Positions 33,401-45,151 of a stretch of DNA of 64,000 bases are shown here, in pieces. Position 1 is the stretch's first letter; every line of letters begins with the position of its first letter. This DNA is from Gelatoporia subvermispora B (lineage: Eukaryota; Basidiomycota; Agaricomycetes; Polyporales; Gelatoporiaceae): NCBI GenBank assembly GCA_000320605.2, contig KB445791.1, forward strand, positions 3,460,576-3,524,575, read 5' to 3'. The position numbers were made by a program, and so were the translations under genes. Under the pieces are notes generated by a model. That model had not been told where the DNA came from, searched no databases, and was given only the letters and a program-made list of their open reading frames with translations.

Positions 33401-34574
33401 CTGATTGATCTACCATAATAGACAGGCTCGAATCAGGCATGCCGGCTCTTCGTCCTGTTCAACACGCTCACAGAGACACCGGCCATCGGAGACGCGTCGT
33501 GCGCATTGTTCATCTGACAAGGTAACGTGTTGCCACCAGCAACCGAAGCTCGAGCATTTCGACAGGCACATCACCACATGGGCGTGCCCATCCTGTACAG
33601 AGTTCACACTCAATTGCCGAGTATAGCCAATCCAGGCTTCTTCGCATTGTCTAGTCTGATTTCCGGTTAATAATGGAAGAGTGCGGCAGCCCGAGTATCT
33701 GCACGCGGGTTTCTTCTCTGAGCTCTAACATGCACTAACTTACACACGCACTGCACGCTACGAACCATGCGCGCGAGAACGCCAAGTGAGGATGTGACGG
33801 CAGACTGCATTGCGAGTGCACTATGTATGGACGACAGATTGGGCGACGGAGCCAGTGTATGAGGGAACAGGGAGAATGCAGGGAGACGAGACGATACGAT
33901 ACGCTACGATAATGGGGGATATGTATGGAGGCGGTATGCATGAGTAAACCAAGCGCACAGAGACGTAAAGAAAAAGGAGACGTGAGACGGATGAAACAAA
34001 CTGATAAACGCAAATCGAGATCGGGCTCCAGTATCCATCGCGAGCTAATGATACACTATCGTACAAATCGACGGGCGCGGTGGTGGGCAGGGGGTACGGG
34101 GGTGGTATGCAGGGGTGAGAGCGGGACCGCGGAGCGGGCGAAGGGGGGGGCGATAGAGTGGGGGCAAGGGGGTCGTGGTGATGGCGAGATAGCGGGGACG
34201 TAAAACCGAAGGCCCATAGATATCGGAAGTCGCGGGCGCAGGCGCGAGGGGCCGAGGGGGCGAGTGGGAACCAGACCGCGCTGGGAACCGTCCACCGCAC
34301 GCGCCCCAGCGTGTGTGGAGTGCGGGTGCGAGACGGCGGACGGCGATATACCCATGCACGGTCCGATAGCGCGATTTTGGAGGCCGAGGCATGCGCGTCT
34401 GTTTTGAGTAAAGGTACCAACCGCGGGGCGGCGTAGCCAAGAACAAGTTGCAGATACGAATAGATAATATTGAGACCGTCCCGGTGTCGACCAAGCTGGC
34501 CTTCGTGAGGTCCGGGCGGGACATGCGGGGCGTGAGGACATGAAAGACATCACACACAAGCCAAAGGAATGTAG
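30490..34574. other. 4.1-kb gene-poor region
   Basis: No recognisable gene, tRNA or transposase is seen on either strand. All open frames are below about 200 codons, mostly overlapping shadows in GC-rich DNA, and none shows a known domain. 34077-34200 carries many runs of four or more guanines on the plus strand. Confidence 0.45.
34077..34200 (+). repeat. G-run tract with quadruplex potential
   Basis: More than six runs of three to nine guanines occur within about 120 bp, separated by one to twelve bases, just beyond the 3' end of the CBM21 gene. Confidence 0.6.
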
Positions 34575-37500
34575 TCAGCAAAAGAGCGTCAGGGGCGTCG
34601 TTGATGTCGCCGTTGAGTCGAGGTCGTTGATGAGGGGAATATCGAAGCAGGAGTCGAGAAAAGAGTCCAGCAAATACTCCAGGATATATATTGGCGCCTT
34701 GCAGGGCGCGATTCCATTCCAGGGAGGGAGCGCGTACGGCATGGCGGGGTCACGAGCGCGCCTCTCGCTGTCGCGAGATCCGGCCGGTTACGTCTTCCGC
34801 GGCGGGCGCGCGCACCAGCTGACCGCCGCCGTGCGAGGGACGAGGCGGGAATCACCGCATATGCGCTGCCGAGTCGTCAGCAAACGTCACTCGTACGACA
34901 GCCGCAGACAAAGGTGCGAGAAAAGAACAGCGCAAAGGCGCGGGCGGACGCTCAAGAGCACCGCCGTCGCTCGTAAAAAGCCCAGCAGCCCCCCGCGCAC
35001 GCGCAAGCCCACCCGCAGGTAAGCCCAACGCACGCACACAGAGGCCCCGCCCACGCCGCGCCAAAATCGACGGTAAGGCGCAAAGAATCAAGACAGACAC
35101 TCACCGCCCACCATCCCCGCGTCCGGCATCCCAAAGTTGAACCCCGGGAACCCATATCCGCGTACTTGCGCCGGCCCTGTGTTCATCCTCTCGACCTTGC
35201 TCGGTGCCGGCGCCGGGGGCGTGCTCTGCGCAAAGCACCACTGGCGCACAAACGCCGCATAGCTCGAGTCGCTCGGGTCCACGCGCGGCGAGCCGGGGCC
35301 GCCAGGTGCGCTCGTGGCACCAGTGAGGTGCGCAAGGCCGAGCGTCAGCGGCGTCGGCGTCGAAGCACGCTCCTGCTCCACGACTGCCGAGAGCGGTGTC
35401 GCCGGTTCAGTGGCTGAGGCGGATGAAGTGGACGTGTCGGAAAGGGAAGTGGGCGAAGCTGACAACATAGACCCATCCTGCCATGGCCGGTTGGGGCTTC
35501 GTGGACGCGGGGTACCTGTGGGCGAGCCCTCGAGCGAGCGCGGGGGACTCAGCAGCTGCGTGCGCACACGCGGGACCGGCGCTCCATACGCAGGCGCAGA
35601 GGGGAACGCGAAATCGAGGCCGAAGCGCGAGGTGCTGGGTGGCGACGCCGACGCAGATGACGCAGCAGGGAGAGGCGGGGAACCCGCATTCGGAGAACCG
35701 CCACGAGGCGGCGGCGAGGTGCGGACGATTGTCGCGGGCATGCCGTTGATGATCATCGAGGAAGGTGCAGTGGGCTTGGAGAGTGCAATCTTACGGGGAC
35801 GAGGCGCGTGCGCTTCGCTTTCCCCATCCTCTTCATCGTCAGATTCATCATCCTTATCGTCGTCGTGCTTATCGCCTACAGGCAGAGTGACACCACCCGT
35901 TTTGGGCGGCGTCGTGGGTGGCGTGAACATCCCCTTGTCCTCATCCTTCTTGGCAGGGAGCGTCGCCGTCGGCGCTGCGTAGTTGACAAGGCTCAACCGC
36001 CTCGCCAGCCTCTCAAACGCAGTGTTCGTCCCCGCGCGCCATTCGGCCTGGTGCCCTGGCAGCGTGGCACCAGCACCAGGCGACGTCGCCGCGCTCGGCG
36101 GCTCCGTCCTTGGTGGAGGTGGGGGCGAGGTGGGGAATGGCGAAGAAACTGAGCGCACAAGCGGCGGGGCCTGCGCGCGGGGCGTCGGCTTCGTCGGCGT
36201 GGGCGTCGCAAGCTCCGCCTCGGGAGGCGTCGGCGGCGTCGCTGGTGTCATCGTGATACTTGGCGGGCTCCCATGTGCGGCTTGTGCAAGTGCGCCAGTG
36301 GTTGGCGTCGTCTTGAGTGTGCTGGGCGCACTGAACGTGCGCTGTTGCGAGCGCACTGCGGGGGATTCCATGCCCTCGTGGGCACCAACGAGGCCCGCAA
36401 GGCCGAGAGAGACCGCAGATCCCTTAGGGGAGCCCATCGGGGACGGTGAGGCGCGGCGGAATGCGACCCGGTAGTTCCGTGATTCGTTGTTATCCCAGTA
36501 TTCACCTCCACAATCGGGGTTGTAGCGTGCAACGAGATACAATGTGCGTTCAGCGAGCTTCAACTCGTAGTCTTCGAGACGGATCGTAAAGCTATAGGGA
36601 CATCGTTAGCGTGACATTGAGGATGGCGGGAGGCCGCGACGTACCTGAACCGATCCCATGTTGGTGAACCACTGCCCTCCTTCTCGCCGTTTGCGATCGC
36701 TCCCACAAGGTCTCCAACGGTCCGCGGGCGTGCGAACGGCGGCGGGAGGCTGGGCAGGCTCACGACGTGCCTGCACGTAACCTCGCTCGTCGTCTGCCAC
36801 TCATCGAGGGTGAAGCGCACCGCGACGCCCTTGCCGAACGACATGTTGCGCACGAGGACCGTCCCGCGCAAGGTGGGCGGGCGCGTCCGTGGGAGCGCGA
36901 GGCTCTCGATATGGATGTTGGCATACTGTGACGGGGTCGGGTTCGGAATGGGCGACGTGCGGTGCGGGTCTGGGTCGATCTCGTGGAGGAGCGTGGTGGG
37001 GACGGGAAGGAGCGGGAATGGATACGAGGAAGACTCTGCTTCCGTCTCCGTCTCTGTCTCCTCGCCTGGAGGCTTCGAGAGCGACGCGGGCTTTCCCGAA
37101 CGGGAAAAGACGCGAACAGTCTCGAGGTTTCCTTCCGCGAAGTGCACGTTCTTGTGGGGGTTGGGCGTGCTCGGCGCCGACTGGGCGCGCAAGTGCTTCG
37201 TGTGCGGGTGGTGGCGGTGGTGGTGGTGCGCAGGTGGGGACGGTGAAGAGTCGACGATGTTCGGCGTCGATGACGAAGACTTGAGCGACGACTTGAGTGG
37301 CTTGCCGTTGGAGAGGATGATCGGCGTCGAGGGGGTGCGAACGAGAGGGGAAGCAGTGGGCTGAGATGCAACGCGAGGGATGAACGGAGACTCGCCGGGG
37401 GGAGGAGAGAGGGGCGAGGAAGTCGGGAACGGCACCGAGTCTGTGGAGAGGGGCGGGAGCTGTATGCGGCCAGGCGAGTTGATGGGCGAATGTGCTGGGT

Positions 37501-37738
37501 TAAGGGACAGGCGGAGGGTGTTTGGCGGAGAGCTGTGGGGGCTGTCGTCGTTGTTGTCATCGTCGGGGACGTTGATGTGGAAGACGGCGCGTTTGTGGGA
37601 GCGAGGGAGCGCGCCGAGGGAGACGAACGCGCCTGGGCCGCGCTCGTCAGAGAAGTTGTTCGATGAGCGGGTGCGTCTGTGAGAGAGCATGGTGTGGGTG
37701 GGAGGGCGGTCGGGGGAGGAGGGGGTCGAATATGGCAT
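34575..37738 (-). CDS. CBM21-domain protein, PP1 glycogen-targeting subunit type
   Basis: Probable regulatory subunit that brings protein phosphatase 1 to glycogen (GAC1/PIG family). Start at 37738. The long N-terminus is serine/proline-rich and disordered. It contains HKNVHFAEGNLETVRVFSR (37120), in which KNVHF fits the PP1-docking RVxF motif. The CBM21 domain has IHIESLALPRTRPPTLRGTV (36900), LVRNMSFGKGVAVRFTLDEW, WDRF and, over an intron, SFTIRLEDYEL, then TLYLVARYNPDCGGEYWDNN (36500). The ESRNYRV end of the domain is intact. A very long low-complexity tail follows. I place the final exon at about 34575-34770, since PYALPPWNGIAPCKAPIYIL and EYLLDSFLDS run open to a stop after a donor at 35102. 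That last join is uncertain; otherwise the gene would stop at 35088. Confidence 0.85.
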
Positions 37739-40032
37739 GGCGGATGGTTGATGAACGACTATATACCGGAGAATGGAGATTTCTGCAGGGGCGTAAAACT
37801 GGCGCAGGTTTGGAACAGCGCTCCGCTAGTGTATCGCTAATGCGTAGTACTGCGGAACGGTGAATGAGGTCGACGGAGTCTGATCAACACAGGGACGGAG
37901 CCGAAGCAGTCGTGGCGGGAGTGGGCGCACGACTGGGCCAAGAAGCAAAGGGGGGGATGTTCGCTGGCTGGGAGAGGAGCGAGGGGGGAGGGAAGAGTGG
38001 AGAGCCAAAGCGTAGGCCGTGCCTAATAGCTGGGCGCAGACCTCGAGCCTTTCTGGCCGCCATTTGGCTTTGCTTTTGTTGATCGCCCCGACTCGCGGTG
38101 ACATCATCCATGACACCCGCCCTCGCCGCCACCGTCCTCCTCCCTAAACGGGCCATCCCCGCCCCCGCCCCCCTCATGCTCGTCGTGGCCGCCGCTCTCG
38201 CCGCCGCACCATCAACCATTGTCCCCGCGCATCTCTACACGTCGCTCACCGCGCGCCAGCGCATTCCCAGCCCCCGTTCGAGCCGCTCCACCTCTTCCAG
38301 ACCAATCGCGTCTCACGGCCTCGGTCCTCTCTCCTATCGCCCCATCCCCCGATAGCCGCCCGCCCCCTCCTATGCACCTGCTTCCTCCCCCATTGTGTCC
38401 CTCCTCTGCGCCCTCACGGCCCGTCGTTTCTACGCTGTCTTCCCCCGCCACATCTTGCCATTCTCGAACGTCGCGTTACCGCACCCATTCATCTTCGCGC
38501 CGAACGCCTGCCCGCCTCGATTTCCTTCATCAACTCTTCGTTCTCGCACTCCACCCATTCGATTGCGCGGCTCCCGGACCCCGCCCCGCGCTCCGGCCGC
38601 CCGCTGGTTTCTAGCCTCCCCGACTCGCTGGCCAGCCAACCACCGCGCACACTACCAGCCCGCACGCTCGCGCACGCTGCGAGCCTGCACACCCCCGCCT
38701 GCCCCCGCCCCCAACCCCATCCCCCGCTCCCTCCGATCGATCGCGACGGTGCCGCCCAGACCGTACCCAGGCGAACCCTCAAAATGGACGGTCCAGTTCT
38801 CTCCCGCCGCTTACGGTGCCAAGCGCCCACCTCACGGTGCCTCGTACCGATCTCATCCGCAGATTGACTGAATGTAGATCTGATCCAGGTCCGATCGCGC
38901 TTCTCTTGCCACGCTCGTCGCTTCCCCTTGTGAAAATACGTCCAGCGCTCGTCCCGACGAGAACCGCCTGCGTCGCGGCAATTTGGAGCGGTTTACGTAT
39001 AGATTGCATCCCTACGAAGTGCATAGTACATACTATCTCGGTGTGCTATCTATGACTACCTATCGTGCACGTTCGACACTGCCCGTCGCGCGACACGCTT
39101 TCGAATCTGTTCAGATACAGCAGCGAACGCGCGCGATTCCAGTGCGACGCCTGATGCGCTGTCAGAGCAATTTTCGTCGCGCAATCTTGTGCCGCCGTCC
39201 GTGATGCCGTCGCCCAGGCGCGCACCGCACACACATGCGTGCACGCCAGTTTCCTGACACAGATTGCCAACAAAAACGAGAGTGAACGAACATCCGGATG
39301 CGCACGATGGGAAACACGAAAACTTGCAGCGACCGACCATCTGGCCACGCTCCACTTTTCGTGCTTGGCCATTCTCAAGCCGTCGTGCCCTCGCCGTTTC
39401 CGTCTGCACGCCACCACCGCCACCACGCGCCGTGAGTTGAGTCGCGCAGCGTGCCCTTCGAGCCCGTCGGGTTGGTACATAGCGGCACCCGCGACGGGAC
39501 GCCTGCCGGAGGAGGATGTCCGCCTCCTATCACCACGCATCTTGGCTCGATCACCACTGGAGTCTGGCAGTTTTGGCGGCGCCCATAGACACACCTCAAT
39601 CGACGCGCGTGTGCACGACGCGGTCGTACGACAAACAACCCCGTCGGAGTGCCTGTCAGCCCAGTTCCAGTCCATCGTCGCACCCCTCATTTCGCTCCCT
39701 AGATATACGGCCCTACGGCCTCGTTCGCCGCAGCGCGCCCGGTTCGCGTTCAGCTACCGAGAGGACAAGACCAGATGAAATTGCAATTAATGAGCTTCGA
39801 TGGCGGACAAAGACAATGGAAGGCGCACGTCGATCCCCCTACCGCCCGTCCGAAGCCCAGGATGCGGAATCGCGCTGCAACAAGGCAACCACGCGTGCCT
39901 CGCAGCGGCAGCCGCTCCTGCACACCAGTGCTTGCTTCGTGCTCGCTTCCCCATCCCGTCGCATGTCCGAGTCGGGTGCGTCTGATCCATCATGGGCTGT
40001 TGACAGACGTGCCACCCAGAGATCGATAGAAG

Positions 40033-40352
40033 CCCAGAAACGGCTGTGAACACTTTTCGAGGGTCCCTGCCAGTTGTTTCGATGGAGGCGGCTGTAGAAG
40101 TTACGGAAGGCCGCCTCCCGAGCGACGCACGAGCGCGCCGCAAGGTTGTCTGACCATGGACCAAACCATACCAGGCAGCGCCTCCTGGAACCGGAAATCC
40201 AGAAACGACCGTGGACGCCTTGTCGAGGGTCCCTGCTAGCTGTTTCGAAGAACGCAGTCTCCTGCCAATAGCTACGGAAGGCCGACGCCCGAGTTCGCGA
40301 CAGGCGCGTCGAAGGGTTCACCAAGCCATACTGGGCCGCAGCGCGCCTCCCA
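40033..40352. repeat. Diverged tandem duplication of about 160 bp
   Basis: Copy A (about 40033-40195) and copy B (about 40198-40352) share CAGAAACG at the left, TCGAGGGTCCCTGC and GCTGTTTCGA/GTTGTTTCGA, TACGGAAGGCCG, CCAAACCATAC/CCAAGCCATAC and GCGCCTCC at the right, in the same order and spacing apart from small indels. Confidence 0.75.
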
Positions 40353-42716
40353 GAGCGCGCGGCCTGCCGCTAGAGTGCGCCTGCAGGCGCACCTTCGCCG
40401 TCTCCATCGATTATCGCGTCCATCCGCCGTTCACGAGCAGTCGGCGCGCCCGCTAGGGCGACAGCTGGCGACCACTGGAGTGCTGATGACCGGCCGCAGC
40501 GCGCCATGTGCGTGCTTTCCGCCATTCATCGTCCATTCAATGACCTCGTTCCTGCCGGTTCCCGCGTTCATGCGACAGACTCGGAGTTCGCGCTGCGTCT
40601 GGCGTGGCCGGTGACGGGCGATTGGGAATTGCGCTGCCGCCGGCGAGCTGGGGAGGGCCAGCCGGTGATATCGAATGGGGTGGAAACGTCTGGAGGGTCA
40701 TGGTACTGCTGGCTGCAGGTGCGCGTGAGGGGCTCATGGAGCTAGTGAAGACGACGCGTGCGAGTGCGCTTGGACGCCGGGTGCGTCCCAGTTGCTGCAT
40801 CTGCGCTCTTCCGTGCCACCGATGCAGGAGCGAGCGAACGGCGCCCCAGCGCTCTATAACGCGTCCTCGATCAGCACACTCGGATACCTGAGCATTTCAT
40901 CTCGCTTGCGCGTGCCCTCTCTTCGGTACTGCAGCAGCCTGTCGCAGCATCGCACATATCACTGTGCCTGGCCAAACGAAACCCATCGCAACGCTCGAGT
41001 GTCAGACAGAGCCGTTCTCCCTCGCTCCCTGCTCCGCCCCCCCGGATTCCCGAACCGCCTCGCCTGATATCGATCCACGCACCCACCCGACGTGCTTCGC
41101 GAACGCACGACTAGATGGCTGATGGCTCCTTACTTACTCATCGCGCCCATCCCGCGCCTGCTTCGCTGGCTTATCTCTCGTATCTCCTGCAGGCTGCGGC
41201 GCAAGTGGACATCGACTCCCGACGCCGCCCGTGCTTAGTGGAGAGGCCGCGAGCAGCGTAATGAAAGCCTTGCGGTGATACATATCGCAGCTGTAATACG
41301 ATCGCAAGGTAGCCCGAGGCGCAGTCTCTTGATGTAACCCGAGACTCATCGACGACGACATTCGTGATTCGTCTCGCCGGCAACATACCCGAACTGCTGG
41401 ATACGCTCGTACCGGGGCTTGCGGTCTGGGCAGCACGAGCCCTAACCCGATGGGGGCCGTCTCGCACCGAATACGGTGGGACGCTCCTCGGGGTGGCGCC
41501 GACTCCTGGATATTCCCCCCATCCTCGATGCAGGCCGCGATGGTACTACCACCCTCGATCCGTCGCGGCGGCGCCCCGAGGGTGGCGGGGCGCGCCGCGC
41601 GAAAGTCTGTCAGACAGCGAAGCTCGCGCCGCCGTTCATTTCAGAAAAGGTAGAGCAGTCCGCGGCTGCGTCTCGCTCGGCAGCGAGGGACCCTGCCCAG
41701 TGAGTGCTGTGCGCCTCGAAGCTCAGCCCGGACCCTGGTCGTTCATCTCCAGGGTCTGCGAGGCGCCGTCGTACGCGTGCTCGAGCACGGGCGGCATCCC
41801 GTTCAGGCGCGTACGCATTCCGCTCACTGCCCGAGTCTTGTTCTTGCGTGATTTGGCAAACCATGGACGCTGCTAGATGGCCTTGCCCCAACCTGCTGTT
41901 GCTTTCTCACTTCTGTTCTGTCCAGTATCTGTCGAAGCGCAATTTGTATTGTCTACATTCTTGCGCGACATGGTCCGCCGCCACCCTCACTTGCAGCTTA
42001 CCGCTCGCTGCGCATGATCCGCGACCCTCAGGAAAACCGGCGCTGCGAGCTCTCATTGGACGTGTGTACGTCCCACGCCTGCGCCTCTGCTAATACACAT
42101 CCCTGAAGATTTCTTCCCTTTGTCCATTTTTGCCTGTCGGCCTTGCGATGAAATTCTGTCCGGAGCTCGAGCCGACGGCGCTCAGGCCAGCAGATGTGGC
42201 CCAATTTGCATTGGGGAGTCTCGGATCCGATGCACTGCGCGTGGCCACTGGTCGCTCGGGTGGCGCATCCGAACTGAGACATGGTGTCACAATGTCTGAT
42301 AGCGTGTTCGTGTTGGGGCTGGACTTCATCAACCGCGACGTGTTGTTTCGGATTCCTGTATCCATATGCGACGTGATGGAATCTTGAACTCTGCTGTCGT
42401 CTCGAACTTCGGGCCTGAACAAAGTGTTTCGTACAATTGACGCAATGGCACAGTACTGTTGCTGCTAGCCCCAGACTTTTGTCGGTCTTGTGCCTGGAGC
42501 CTTCATGATCTTCGGTTTTCGGACGATTTCAACACTTATTGGATGGGGGCAAGAGAAAGAAAAGCGGTGTTGGGCCTCTTCTGGGATTACGGCACGAGGA
42601 ACCGATATATCACTTCTCGGATACTTGCAAGCGCCGAATTCATCAGTGTTCTGGCTGCTGGGATATAACGATCATGACATCTCATGCTATGCTTCTGACA
42701 GGCATCTAGTGGTCGC

Positions 42717-42849
42717 GATATGGCATTGTTCACATCTTATCGAGCACGCGTGAAACAAGATTGCCCACGTATGTTATCTGGATCTCTCATTTCGTATTCG
42801 TTTCTCGCATCTACTGCTTGCGATATGGTAATGCTCACATCTGATCAGG
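42717..42849. repeat. Imperfect direct repeat of about 30 bp
   Basis: GCGATATGGCATTGTTCACA with TCTTATCGAG near 42717 recurs as GCGATATGGTAATGCTCACA with TCTGATCAGG near 42820. Confidence 0.5.
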
Positions 42850-44217
42850 AAGCTGAAGAGATCGATTGACCGTCCTCGATAGAACTCGACTCACGTCCGC
42901 CAAATAACCTTCGAGTTCATCATGAAGTCTGATTCAGGCACGTTACATCCGCTCTCATCTCCGGCGTCTTGCCGAGCACAAATGCCTGGGATGCGCTTCT
43001 GCGCTGATCACCGGTCAACACCCCGGCATGTTTCGCTCGCGTTGTCATAGAGCACAGGAAACACGACCCGATCGCGGATCTCAAGCTTTGAGAGACAAGA
43101 CATTAAGAGCCGGCCTGCAACACATCCTCCGGCTCAGCGATCGCCGCATTCGTGCTCTGCGTCGCCTCCAACACTCTATCACCCTCAGGCCTTGCATTGT
43201 GCACGATAGAGGGGCCCTATGCCACGCTCAGGGTCGTGCGGAACAGGATCGTCGTCACAGTACGACACCCGGTGCTTGTATATTCACCCAACGCAGCACT
43301 CCGAGCATCCAAAGCACCTGGAATACCAGTGTACGGCACCCGGTGCGACCTCCCTCGCGCTCTCCCGATTGTTCCCGGACGCTGATGCCTAATGTATGCA
43401 AGAAGGCATCGAACTGTTACATCACGCCGGCCGCAGTAGAGCCTAACTGGCGGCGAACAGCGGGCGGGGGGACGCGTGCGGCGAGGAAGACACCGTCCGC
43501 CACGGTATGCCGTGATGAAGCCCATGCATACAGCTTATCAGCGCGACGATCTCCCAGGACTGTACGCTTCGCCTTGTGCCCGCGCGTCCGCCCCGAGCCC
43601 CGGAGCAATTGAGCCTCCCAGAGCGTACGCGTAGGCGATCTCGGCGCGAGTCTCCCTTGCGCCGGCGCAGGGTTGCTGCATGCGGCATGTACGCCCTGGT
43701 GGACGCGCACTGCCGCTGCGCGACATCCACGCTCATTCATGCCGCCCCTGTCTCCGCCCCTCTTATCGCGCGCCGTGGCGGGCGATGTCGCGCACCGGCC
43801 CGGAGAAGCAGGGCTCGCGGTAATCGTAGCCTAATGCTTACAGCCTGCGAGATGTCTGTAGAGACCCTGCAGCGCACGCCGCACGGCGCATTTTGCCAGC
43901 ACAAAGTCGGAAGAACGAGTCGCGTCGACGCAAGTAGGGCAATTCCTAGCACGTCATCGCACGAACGCGAATCCATCGCGGCACTTTCCACATCGCCGCT
44001 CACCGCCCACGGCAGCGTGCGCATGCATGCAGCTAACGCGTTACCCGTGGGCAGGGGCGTCCGAGTCGGTAGGAGCGCCAAAATGCTGGCAGGGGTCGCG
44101 TGCGTCTCACCATGTTACTGACGATCATCCCTGGAAGGGCAAACACATCCCGGGCGTCGGTACGAGTCGCAGGGCGGCGCCCCCTGCGCGTCGTGGCTGG
44201 TCAAGTGACCGTCGACG

Positions 44218-44673
44218 TCACCCCCTTTGAATGCTGTGCTGTCGTGTCGGCTTGCTAGCAGCGTCATACAGACACATGTGCGGGCGTTCTCGGGAGATAT
44301 CCGGGTATGAAGTTGCAGACACAGAGGTCGGGTGATCCAGAACATTCTTCAACAAGTCACTGATGGTGGTCGAATTTACAAACATGAATACCGAATTGTG
44401 TTTCTGCAGTCTTTCTGCGTCACCTTCGTCATCGCGGTAGCTTCCTACCAACTTCGCACAGGTCAGAATGCCAGTGAATCGTGATGAAGTGGCTACACAG
44501 CTGCGCGGATTACCCCGGTGACGTTGTGCAACTCGGTCGAGACCAGTGAACATGAGAACGATTGCGTCAGCTATCATGAAGAACCACTGTATTGTAGCTG
44601 TGCAAGGAAACACTTGTGTCAAACCAAGAGATAGGCTACACTCGTGAATAGATATCGAAGGTCCGCACCACAT
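44218..44673 (-). other. Orphan open frame, possible gene relic
   Basis: 151 codons without a recognised domain. One segment, IQWFFMIADAIVLMFTGLDR, preceded by a plausible splice acceptor (near 44605), looks like a membrane helix of the kind seen in fungal multi-helix proteins. The rest does not continue that pattern. A relic or chance frame is more likely than a working gene. Confidence 0.2.
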
Positions 44674-45151
44674 GGACTGCAGACAATCCCTGCTGGTTAC
44701 TGTGAGTGCGTTCTCATCGCCATACGCGCTTTCCTATCCACTGGTATTCGACAACTTTTTTCGACGTTTCGTGAGTGTTCCAGAAGTACACCAAGTTGTA
44801 CGTTTATCGGCAAAGCATAACCGCTATTGAGAGGACTGATAAAGTGCGTAAATGCTCACCTGATCGCTCGGACGTTGTCGAACGAGGACACATGGGAGAT
44901 GCCGACCCGTAGTTCATCTGGCCTCCGTCAGTTGAAATGCAGTTGATCGCCTCAGGCGACCAGGTCAAGTGGAGGTACTCCGGCGGCACTCGATGCTTTG
45001 CAAATTACCAAACCATCATAATATAGTGCATTCTGTCAAAGCCTAGGCCTACACAATCGGGACAAGAGGGGAAATGTTCGCATACAGTACAAGGCACTGA
45101 AGCCACAATATCACGGGGAGCAGAGTAACCGGGTGCAATAGATATGTAAGC

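Larger units (their letters stand above)
37739..45151. other. 7.4-kb gene desert
   Basis: No gene is recognised. 37880-38080 is purine-rich on the plus strand and 38100-38760 is pyrimidine-rich, so strand composition flips near 38090. A diverged tandem duplication lies at 40033-40352 and a weak direct repeat near 42717-42849. The longest open frames (39046-39690 minus, 43028-43612 plus) have residue composition like shadow frames and show no domain. An orphan frame at 44218-44673 is listed separately. No LTRs, transposase or tRNA are seen. Confidence 0.45.

Noticed and set aside
30490..34574. Search for an LTR retrotransposon or transposase
   Set aside because: No reverse-transcriptase, integrase or transposase motif and no terminal repeats could be seen on either strand.
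35314..35982. 222-codon plus-strand frame opposite the CBM21 gene
   Set aside because: Antisense shadow of the serine/proline-rich tail.
38112..38355. Hydrophobic alanine-rich plus-strand frame in the desert
   Set aside because: Composition follows the pyrimidine-rich strand bias; no splice-linked continuation or known domain.
39046..39690. 214-codon minus-strand frame
   Set aside because: Arginine-, serine- and cysteine-rich composition, overlapped by other long frames, no domain: a chance frame.
43257..43345. Recurrence of GTACG-CACCCGGTGC
   Set aside because: Two short matches of about 15 bp without flanking similarity; likely chance.
43028..43612. 194-codon plus-strand frame
   Set aside because: Same reasons as for 39046-39690; no family resemblance.
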